From Haematobia irritans (Eukaryota > Arthropoda > Insecta > Diptera > Muscidae), in assembly GCF_050003625.1 (NCBI RefSeq), contig NC_134397.1:278808070-278872069 (forward strand): 64,000 nucleotides of DNA. The letters are read 5' to 3'. Shown piece after piece: positions 36,001 to 48,000 of the stretch. Both the position numbers and the translations under genes were made by a program. Each line of letters opens with the position of its first letter. Positions within the stretch are counted from its first letter, which is position 1. Under the pieces are notes generated by a model. That model was not told the origin of the DNA. It searched no databases and saw nothing but the letters and a program-made list of their open reading frames with translations.

Positions 36001-39000
36001 TATATTTTTTTCCTCGGTTTTAGTTAATTTAACTAACGTACTCAAAAAATTATTAGAGTAAAGGAAACTTTCTCCAAACATTATAATTGCATGAACTAAA
36101 ATAAAGTTAAATTGGATTTAGTGAAATAGAGAGTTCACTTTTTTTTGGAGTGTGTGTTATTCTCAAATCAAATGGGGATTATGAAACGGTAGTAAGATGG
36201 AATGAGAATATTCTGAAGAGGACCCCATATAACCAGAGTGAACTAAAAATTCTGGATGTGGGTCCCCGGTGCGCAAGGTTGGCAATACACATTGATTACG
36301 GTACATATCAACAATCATATTGCTACACACAAAAAAATTTTTTTCTGATTCAATCACGAAATTAATTGATCCAATTAATTTTTTAATTGAAATGTCTTCA
36401 ATCACAGAATTGATAGAATCAATTAAAAAATTAATTGACAGTCAATTAAAAAATTAATTGATCCAATTAAATATTTAATTGATACTATTAATTTGTGTGA
36501 TTGATTTTTATTTCAATTAAAAAATTTGTTGAATCAATTAAATTTTTAATTGAATATTTTTTAAAACTCAATTAAGATTTTAATTGGAAAAATTTTCGTG
36601 AATTTTTTTTTTTCTGTGTAATACTGCAATCCTTCTAACTTTCCATATCCTAAGAAGTAAACATCGACATTTAGTGAGCAACCTTTTTCAAATCAAATGA
36701 ATCTTTTGAAATTTTTGATGAAATTGTAACCAAGATTTTTATTTAAATTCATACTTTAGATCATTGATTGGCTGGGGTATAATTACTGAGTATATTTTTA
36801 TATTTGAAAAAGGTTTTTCATTTGATTTCAAAAAAATCATTTGGAAATGCTATATATGACCATATTTTTTTTCATAAACTTACTAATAGAGACTTACTTA
36901 AAAAATAGAATGTTGCGTTAATATACACTGGTAGAAAAAGTTTCGTAAATTCCTACGTTGTATTAACGAAATTCTTCATTAAAAGTCGGCCAACGTACCA
37001 TTTCATTATAACAACGTAATTTTACGTTATATTTACGAAACACTTTATGGAATACATTAACGAATAATTGCGTTGCTATAACGTAGCCTTTTCTTTGTAT
37101 TAACGAAAATTATTTGTTGTATGAATGAAACTTATTCATTGAATGGATGCAGCTTATACGTTGTGTGAATGAAAATCATTCATTGTCTGAATGAAAGACG
37201 AACGTTGTATTAATGAACAGAAACGTTATACTAATGAAACCTAACCCATTAATGTATTTGCGTGTAGTCATTGGTAGTGTATTATTTTTTGTTAAGATCA
37301 TATAAATATAATTTATATACAGTAGGAAATAATACAATTTCTCCAATTTCTTTGTAACTAAAGTTAATTCCGGTAATTGTTACACGTTTTCATCTGAAAG
37401 TTCACTTCCCAAAATTTACACCAAATTTCTTGTGAATATAAAAAAATTAACTCGCCCACGATCTATGTTTATAATTCACAACGAAACTCTAATGAGCCTG
37501 TGTACTCTTCAGCGAAAAGAACGTAAATGTTGTATAATACAAACGACCTAATGAAGGTTTGTCCATCAGACAATTTTTCAGTTGAACTTTTTACCGCTTC
37601 AAGATACACACGGAAACATGTGCTTATTGTCATGTATACATGTGTATGTACACATTACAAAGACGGCACAGGCGTATTAGAGAGAGTATAGAGAGACAAA
37701 ATACTCGAAGTCCCATTCGTACTATTAACGAACATATTTCATTAATATAACGAAAGATACCAATTTTAAATTTATTTTTTAAGGATCCATATCGTTATAT
37801 TAACGATCACATTCGTTTTATAAATGAAATTTTCAATTCCAGTTTGGGAGTATATAAAAGGACTGTGTTTTAAGGGTTAAAACTTTCCAAAAGTTTCTCT
37901 CTATGTGCAAATGATTATAATAATTCCATCTTTGCAAACATTTTTATTCTAATTCTCGAAAAAAAAAATACAAAGTTTATATTCGTAATATTAACGAAAC
38001 ATATTTCATTAATATAACGAAAACACAAAATTGTCTTTTTACGATTGTTTTCATTGTATTAACGATCACTTTCGTTTTTATAACGAAACATTTCGTTATA
38101 TTAATGAAAAATAATCAACGAAGCCCGTTCGTTAATAGTACGAAGCATTTTTCTACCAGTGTACGGGAAATCACTTTATTATTTTCATTTAATTTGAGTT
38201 TAGAACCTTTGGGGAAAATTTGTTCACTGTATGTTTTTAGGTAACATGTCTACATTCTATAACCCCTAAAGGGTTATGGTAAACATAACTAATGAATGGA
38301 AACTTTACCCATTTTGTATGTTTGTGCAAAATCATGAAATTAATCAATTGAATACCAGGCCTTACAACTGTCCACTTGAATTGATTCATGTGGCCAGGGG
38401 TCGCAAATTTAATGAAAGCAAAAAGAACCCCGTTTTATGAAATATTTCAAATTGTTCGTCAATTTAGTTTAGATTTCGACAATGCCATCAGTATCGCCAC
38501 TGATGGTTGAGTTGATGTCAGCCAAGCTGCCTACTTATTTACATACTTGGCTACTACATTTCAAAAAACAAAAACAAAATTGAAGTCACTTTGTCGGTGG
38601 TGTAGTTGAATGGTTCATTGGCGACTGACTGTTGCTACTTTTGTTATTGGTTTTATAACATTCATTCATAGATAACAAAGTCGGTCATAGTCAACGATCC
38701 CCACCCAACTATACAAGAGCAGAGTAACACGTTTGTGTTGCTTCTATAGAATTCGTTCTCTCTTTTTTTTGGCCGAAGTTCGGGATTTATCGAAAACGAT
38801 AATTAAAAAAGAGGTAAGGGAACAAAGTGTTCGATTGACTAAAAGTCACCACAGTCAACCAATTTCTATAATTATTATTGTTTTTTCTTTTTTTTAATAA
38901 ATACCAGCTTACATAGGATGTAACTAAATTCATATAGTCTATATTTTCTCTAGGGGGTCTCCATTAAACCATGACGTATCACTACTATGCTCGTTCGTTG

Positions 39001-42000
39001 TACGAGAAAAAAATAAACAAATTGATAAGAATTATGCAATCATCATAGCCCATGTCGTCCGGCACGATTCATTCGTTCACAATCGAAATTAATCAAAAAG
39101 AATATCGAACATTTTTAGCGAAATGAAAGAGAAAATAATGCTACCACCATCACAACACAGATACATGCATACAAGGGCAATATAAAAACTGGAGAATTAT
39201 GATTTGTGTTAGTGCCAAACGATGTGAAACAATTGAGCTAATGTGCGTGGAAGAATTATTATCGTAAACAAATTTTTGCCATATCTCCAAAATGTAAAAT
39301 GAAAACTCTAGTTAATCTCTTCATTAATACATAAACATACATAGAAAATTTAGAATAATTAAAAAAAAAAAAAAATACTAAACTTTATGACACGCTGATA
39401 AAAAAAGTGTACCCTTTATGGCACTAAAGCCAGTTTAATTATATTTCAATTAACGGAAATATTATGTTTTGAGAAAGCTTTCTTGAGTTTAATGGTTTTT
39501 GTGTATTTTAGTTAAATTAACTAAAAAAGATTTACTAAATTCGTGTCTTCCACAAAATAGTTCAATATTTCTTTAAATTTGCAAATTTTACTACAAATGC
39601 GTTCATCATGCACTTCTTATGGTTCTAAAGACATATTTGCAATTTTGAACTCCATTTTTTTTCCTTCGCACTACGAAATGTTCTCTTACAACCCAGCAAA
39701 AAAAAATTGGAAGTTGTTTCACAAACATTTCTTTTAAAGCCCATACCAGAATCCCCCATCGATTTTTTCCACTCTCGATGCAGTCCTTTTGGACAAGTCC
39801 ACAAACATTTATTCTAAAGCGCATCTTGGGATCCTTCAATACTATTTTTCTACTTCCGCTGCAGTCCTTGTGGACAAGTATTAGAAAGCCTATTTTACCT
39901 ATATATGGATTATTCAAAATGCAGATTTTAACGTACGTTTATAAAGTTTTGCACAATATAGGATTTCACACCATAAGATTTCGCCAGCGTAATCATGGTA
40001 TAAATACAAGAAATCATATGAATTTGTACGTTGTCAGGTGTCGCTTGGAAATGTCAAAGCAGAGAATCGAATTTATGGGAAGCATGGAATATAATGATTT
40101 GCCATTGTATGTTAAAGATGCACAATCAATATCAATATTTAAACAAAGATTAAAGCGTCATCTAATTGACAATATTGAAATGGTTATAATATGATGATGG
40201 GAATAAGCAGAATTTGAATTTATGCTAAATATAATTGAACAAGATTTAAAATTATTATTAGTATTATTATTTATTTTCTTTTTTTTCTTTTAATGAAATA
40301 TGTTGTAATTGAATTTTGACTTCATTAACAGTTTAAATGTTGCCAGATTGCCTCAATAATGCCATTATGGCGCTGAGGCTATAAATATTTTTATAAATGT
40401 ATATATATAATTAATTTGTAAAAATGAATTAATAATAATATAATAAAATGTTATACAAATACAAAAAAAGTGTAAATTTTTAACAATTAAATTTTGCAAA
40501 AAAAAAATAGAAAATTAATAAAAAAATAGAAAATTAATAAAAAAATAGAAGATTAATAAAAAAGTAAAAAAATAATAATAAACAAAAAATAAATTTCATC
40601 CCCGTTGGGATTTGAACCTATGCCATTTGACTTTTTCGCTTCCATGGAAGTTCTTTTGAGAAGGTTTTGCAAATTACGAGAATTTTTAATTTTTTTTGGT
40701 CGGAGCGAAAATGTTTTTCAAATTGTAAAAAAAAATAGATAATAGGAAAATAATAGTGTAATAAAAAATATGGTTTAAAAAAAGAAATTGGTTGAAACAA
40801 ATTTTTTTTTCGTTTTTTAAATTTCTTCATTCAAATTAACTTCCAGGGCACAACTTCTAAAGCAATGCAAAGGATCCAAAAAGGGAGTACTTCCGTCCTG
40901 TGACAAGCCCATGTAAAATTCATTGGAGATTATCCAAGTTTGCACTACTTCCGGATCATAGATTGGGGATCCAAACTACTTTTTTGGAAGCTCTTTTTTT
41001 TGCTGGGAAATTATGTCTAAGAAATTGTCTTGCTCATACTTATTTTTGTGAAATCGGCGTGTCATCTGCGTTTCTAATGCAGTTTAGTTAAACTTTTCTA
41101 AAATTAACCAAAATGTTCCTTCTTGGTGGGGTTACTGTTTTTGAGTGTACGAAAAATATTTTTGGTAGCACATATTCATACAGATCATGACTATACCGTG
41201 ACTGCATGTCGAACGAAATTTTATAACAACAATTGATAAATTTCTTGAACTTATGATGACTAGGAAACGATTTGTGATTAAAAGTTTAAATGAATAATAA
41301 ATAAATAAATTTAGCATATTTCAATCTTGAACATTTTTGGACACAACAAATTTGATCATTTCATTGAGTAAATAACAACTAATATATATTTTTGGACAAT
41401 TCTATATTATTGCAATAAAGTACACCTTGCACATGTAAGCAAAATGATGTAGGTACCGTGGGTGTTAACTTCCGGCAGATTTTACTCTCGTTAATATTTC
41501 CAAGAAAATGCTTCTATTATTCGAGACTTTGGACTATTCGAAGTTCAGTTATTATTGAAATCTATTAATTAACCCTAGACAGTCATACTTCGTCAAAATG
41601 ACGACGTGTAATTTTATTTTCGATCTAATATGCATTTTAGTCGATTGGGAAATGATAAATTTAAATTATACTATTTCAACAATTTTATGAATTTTTGTTT
41701 TATGCTTATTAAAAACAAATTGAATAAGAAAATAAACTCAATATTGGTTCTCATTTTTGTTCACGTTGCAAATTATAGCGTCTTGAAAAAAGCCGTAGTC
41801 AAAATGACCAAGGATAACGTTAGTGTACAAAAAATAAGGTTAACCTTCCAGGGTTAAACAAACAATTCAATTTAAATCCTCAGAAAAGAAAATATGTTTT
41901 TGGATTGTGGAAATCGGTTTATATGGAGAATGTACTGCAAAATTTTGTATACACGCTCACAAAAAATCGCTTCTGTAACATATACTCCCAAACATATTTT

Positions 42001-45000
42001 GCTTCAAGCTTATACATTTTTGGGTATTGCCCAAACATTTATATGTTTGATCTCTTCCAATATATAATATGTTTGAAAGCATATTGGTCTAAACAATATA
42101 TGTTTGGGTAGTCTAAGTTCCAAACATTTTGTATTTTTGCATCCAAATTCAATAATGTTGTCTTCCAAAAAACAATATCTTATTATGTGAACATATAATA
42201 TGTTTGGCAGCATTTTGCACCCAAAAATATTATATGCTTAAAAAAAATTCTCCCAAACAATATTGTGCTCAAAATTTTATTTATTTATGTATTTACAATC
42301 ATAATGAATTATGAAAATAAACAGGTAATATAGGTGCTAACAACATGGGTTTTCGACCTGAATGCTCAAAATTTTGTTTCTACCCAATTGTATATTCCCC
42401 CACATCTTTCTCACTTCCACGAGATTTTTTAGTTCTTAGCACCTTTTTCTGTAATACAAACATTGTAGAAGAAATTATTCAATTGTATGGTTTTTTTTTA
42501 TTTTAATTTTACCTTTTGCCGGACGGGGATTCGAACAGCGGACCACACAGTTTGTAAGGATCAAAGAAGTAGCTGATCAATGTCCCAAGGAAAAATAAAA
42601 TGTTAATTTTGTAATAACAAGCAACAACCACCAACTTAATTCAATATCGCTCCCTGTTAAATAGCGCTCCAAGCTACTAAACACATATATGTTTATAGGC
42701 TATTTCTAAATTAATATATGTTTGCATCCAAGCATATTATATTTAAAAACATTTTATGTCCCAAACATAATATGTTCTAACATATTAACATATATGTCCC
42801 AAACATGTTATGCTAGTTTATGAACATTATATGCTTGCACTCAAAAATATTGTGTTTAAAAATTTGTATTCCAAACATATAATGTTTATAGCCGAACATA
42901 CGAAAAACAGTCTTTTTCATCCGTGTACATATGGATATACAAATTTCAAAACAATCAGGTCCTATCCTCTTCACTCTCAAACCATAAATTATGGATATCT
43001 CCTCAATATTGTTGTACTATAGTTTGTATAAAAAGGGTATAATGTACCTTCCCCCCGTTGTAAAAAAAATACAAAAATTGTTATTCCATTCGGATTCGTG
43101 CTTTGTAGAATATACAATACCAACATACCTATATTGAAAATATGTTCGTGTATCTATGTCATTATAATCTTTACCAAATACCCATACATATCTACTTTCA
43201 CACATGGATTTGCGTTTTTTGGAAGTATGTGTGTGTGAGCTTTTTAATTGCGACACAGAGTCGACAACAAATGACGGCAACACGATGATTATGATGATGT
43301 CACTTGTTAACTCAACTAAGAAAAACGAATAACAAAAAGAAAACAAAACGCAAAATAAAAAAAAATAAGTCATATGTAATACACCGTTGTTTTCACTCTC
43401 TTCTGTTTATGAATGCCATGATACAGCGTATTCTCGTTAGAATAGAATAGAGGTTTTACCAGTTTATCAGTATAGTGTTAACTACTATATTTTAGCTGAC
43501 ATATTTTGTATTAACATTTATTTTAAATTTGCTAGAATGTAAAACAAATTTAGTGGCACTCAATTTGAATTTCCTACCAAGACTTAAAATCGAGAATTTT
43601 AATAGTTGAATGACAGTTAAAGACTAAAAATAAGGAAATTAATGTCACACACCCTTCTGCATTTGAATACCAACAGAATGTATTTAGTGGCAGCAATAAG
43701 GCCGAGAAAATGTTGAAGACCACTAATACTCACCAAAATAAAGGTCAAACATATGAGGTCAATTAGTAAATGCTGTTGTCATGGCACCCAACCTTTTTTT
43801 ACTATAGCTTTGGACTAGTGTGGAAATACACAAATACATTAACTAAATTTCTATGTTGCATTGTTTATGAACCCTTACATTATTCTCGTTCAAATTAATC
43901 AGTTCCCAATCCTAACCTAATGATTTTTGTTAATAAATTCTATCACAAAAGGATAAATATGAATTTAGTTGAGACTAATATTCAATTGAGTCCTTTTAAT
44001 TACTGTACTAAAGTGCGTAATTTTCAAGTCTAAATTATTCAAGGCTACAACACACAAATACTTAACTATTTTAAATCCCTTACCCGAAATAATTATGTTG
44101 AAATATCTAAGATTAAACATGCCATCTTTGGATAATTAATCACTGATTTTCTCATTTTAAGTTTCTTCAAAGTTCATTTCATCTCAACAGCCCTCTTCAA
44201 TCACTTCATTATTAGCCCTTGAAATAGAAATGTGTGTAATAGTCATAAAAGTAGGGAAATGAGTCTATTTTTCAAGATCATAATCAGCCAAATGGGAAAA
44301 GTCATTTGCATTTCATAATCACCCCGCATTTGAAGGGCAACTAAGCGTTTGTATAAATAAAAATCAATTCCCAAGCATTTGCTAAAAATAGAAATGTTAA
44401 TTGTTTTAGGAGGACTTTTCCCCTATAGACCCTCAAATCCCTCCCAAATGTATTTGAATAAATAGAAATTAAACAGACTTCATATTTTGTTTACACCACC
44501 TTCATAAAGCGAGCAGCAATGATATACGTGTATATTTGAATAAATTAAAACAAATACAATAACAAAAATTTCGTTATTCTTAACACTCTTTACAAAAGAG
44601 AGCGGGAGATAAGGGGGACTCATCGATGGAAATATTAAGAGATTTGTGTACAGGGTAACATCAATCAATCTACCGGCAAATGAAGAATTGTCAAAGAGAT
44701 CAATAAATTATCTCTACAAAATTCCTATATGAATGAATTTAGTTGGTCATTTCTTAATTTTGAATGAGTATGGATGCGAAACAATTAAATTAAATTCGAT
44801 TTTTTACTATACTCATTCCCAAGAGAAATTCCAACACATGCATAGTTTTATACACATAATTAAATTTCGTTCACGAATGCAAACAAAACACGCATATACA
44901 AATTTGTGAGAAGCAACGTTAAGTAATTAGTTGAACTCTCCTAATTGAATAAGCAACAAATGTATAGAAAATACAAGTGCAAACGTATTTACATACGTAC

Positions 45001-48000
45001 ATGGTCAATTGCCGGTTATGTCAGACGGACGGACGGATCAATGTGGTTAGGCGGCATACGAGGAGCATTTAACGAGGATAGTTTGGTCAGTTTCGGCAAA
45101 ATCTTTGTTTACATGGAGAACAACGAAAATTGTAAAGAAGGAATAGTTAAATTTCAATGTGTTACGGACCTAAAGAGTTAAATTGGCCCCAGAGGGTTCA
45201 CATTAACTATTTTTGCAATATACATTTTTTACTTAGATTCCAGGCTAATAATATTTTATTAGGTATGATTAAGCTAAATGGAAGTCTTATTTAAGAAACA
45301 TTTTTAATTAACACCGATCTTAAACCAAAAGCTTTTCTTGTTATAAAAAAATGAATTCCTTTGATTGTTGCATAGCTATTAACAAATATTATTGTACTCA
45401 AATTTTTGTTATGAAATTCTTGAAGTAAATCGCTGGGATATATGTATAAAACAATTATCTAGTTGGTAATTTTAACAATTATGAAGATTTGCTAGTGATG
45501 ACTTCAACCACATGAGCTTGGATGATGAGCTAATCATTTGTTACTTGCAATGAGCGACTTCTGTACGCGTAGACATTATATATGTACTATATTGTTTTCC
45601 TCCAAAGTTTACATTGTGAATCTTTTTTTTTCTGCTATTTTGTTTAATTGTATGGCTAATGTGTTTGTCTTTCCTTTCTCCATTACAGGCAAACAAAAAA
45701 TTTATTGCGCCAAATGCGATAAAAAATGCTCGGGAGAAGTTTTACGTGTGGCTGATAAGCATTTCCACAAGGCCTGCTTCCAATGCTGTCAATGCAAGAA
45801 GTCGCTGGCCTCCGGTGGATTTTTTACCAAAGATGGTGCTTACTATTGCATACCTGATTATCAACGTTTGTATGGCACAAAATGTGCTGCATGCCAGCAG
45901 TACGTCGAAGGAGAGGTGGTCTCAACGATGGGTAAAACCTATCACCAAAAGTGCTTCACATGTTCCAAATGTCAGAATCCATTTAAATCTGGCAGTAAGG
46001 TAAGCAAATATGTATATGAATTTCGAAAAATAAATTAAATTTGCACACACTAACTGTCAAACAAATATAGAGATGTAGCTAGCAGACACCAAGGCCAATA
46101 TACAAGAAAACTAAACATACCATATACATATATGCGTTTGGATACCCAACGACACCCAAAAATATGATAGAATTATTTTAAAAGATTTCGATAAAGTTAG
46201 GGATGCTGAACTTTGAAGAAACAGGTCTTAGTCCAAAATGAATGCTAAGATACCACTTAGTCCTCTACACTAAAAGTACTGCTTACCCAGTATTATATAT
46301 ACCTCATCCTGTCCTGTCCCAAAATCTTTATTTGTCAAAAACTTCAAAATATGGATGTAAACGAAATATGGATTGAACAGGATAGTGCCACTTGTCATAC
46401 TGCGGGACATTATTTCGAGAAATGGACCTTTGAATTGGCGCCAGCGTCACGGTTGCCACTCGTGCCAAAAATAATTTAGCAAAATTTGAAGAAAATTTTA
46501 CCACAAATCTACGACATTAAAAAAAAAATTATAAATATATCCCAAATAAACCACCTCTATTGGTTAAGCTAATCTTGTAGTTTAGTCAACGCATGGTTTT
46601 AAGCTGAAATCATAATAACAATAATTATTGATGAATAAACCAACAATAACAAACAAAAATTTTATTTCTCTAGAAAATTTTGTCAAAATTGTATTTCTAT
46701 AGAAAATTTTGTCAAAATTTAATTTCTATAGAGAATTGCAGTACATCTTAGTTGGAGAGAAATGTTTTGCAAAATCTACCAAAACATCAAAAATTCTAAA
46801 AATTCGACCATTTTTGGTTGAATCTTACCAACTGTGGCAACCGTGCTCCGTGTGGGTGTGGTTTGTGGGGATACCTGAAATCATTGGTTTTCGTGGATAA
46901 ACCAACAACTATTGATCCTTTGGAAGCATATATATATTCAACGTGTCATTGCTGAAATGCGCCCTTAACTGCTTTTAAACGTGGTCGAAAATTAGACCTC
47001 CAGAATGACCTTTGTCGTGGTGTCTATATGCCCGAAATTATATTAATGCTAAATGACACGAAATTATCTACCAAAATATTTGGTAGGTAATCAGTAAGAA
47101 AAACATGTTTTTTTTGGTATTTTCTTTATTAACGAAAAAACATTTGTTTAGATTTTTTTTATATTATTCTTAAATCACAATATTAAATATTGGACATATA
47201 GTCGACTAACACCATATTTACTCATTTGTTGTTACATTAAATTTGTTTTGTCTTGATTACTTGGCAAACCCTTAAATAACGTCCCTCAAAGTATGACCTG
47301 CTTGGGAATTAGTTGGTTACAAAGAAGTTATCATTAATCAATCATATATTCTATTCGTGAGGTGAGAAGTGCCGCCAACCAGTGTGGAACTTATTTGTGT
47401 GCTAATTTCTTTTTCGCTACCGCAAAGGATTAAAATGTCTCGTTATCGTATTTATTTACGTCATTTTATTATTACTCATATTTTTATATGTATATTAAGT
47501 ACATCGGTTTAGTTCAATTGCGAGACATTTTATCACAATACTTTCTTGTTGTTATCAGTGTGCAAATTTCTCCCTGTGTAACCATGTATAGATACAATGG
47601 AGATTCTAATTATATCAATTATTCTTTTCAGGTAACGAATACGGGAAAAGAGGTGCTTTGTGAATCATGTGTATCGGGTGCACCAACATCTCCTACGAGG
47701 CAAGTAGCTAGAGGCAAAGAAGGTACAATTTCTCCCACTCCAGTTGTGGAGTCGCCAACCAGAGCGACTGCCCATCAACAAATGACAAGCGGTGTTATTT
47801 CGGATAAAGCACACTTAAAAGAAGACTACGATCCTAATGATTGTGCCGGCTGTGGTGAAATGCTAAAGGAGGGGCAGGCATTGGTTGCTTTGGATCGACA
47901 GTGGCATGTCTGGTGTTTCCGTTGTAAATCGTGTAATGGTGTACTGAATGGTGAATATATGGGCAAGGACGGTGTTCCGTACTGTGAGAAATGCTATCAG

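Larger units (their letters stand above)
39693..41007. mobile_element. CCCAGC-ended TIR element carrying a LINE fragment
   Basis: The left end CCCAGCAAAAAAAAATTGG and right end TCTTTTTTTTGCTGGG are inverted. Subterminal repeats such as GCAGTCCTTTTGGACAAG and GGATCC occur at both sides. The middle is occupied by a LINE 3' fragment (about 39900-40450), A-rich DNA and a B-box-like repeat at about 40600-40740. The element itself encodes no protein. Confidence 0.65.
39394..41147. mobile_element. TIR element (family B), copy split by another element
   Basis: The left part 39394-39692 and right part 41008-41147 together align, in reverse orientation, to 35640-36152. The ends are CACGCTGATAAAAAAAGTGT and GGGTTACTGTTTTTGAGTG. 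The element at 39693-41007 interrupts it after TTCTCTTACAA; the right part resumes at AAATTATGTCTAAG. Confidence 0.65.

Noticed and set aside
43017..43373. 118-codon minus-strand frame with hydrophobic start
   Set aside because: Composed of low-complexity AT-rich sequence, no splice sites or family pattern; lies in the large intron.
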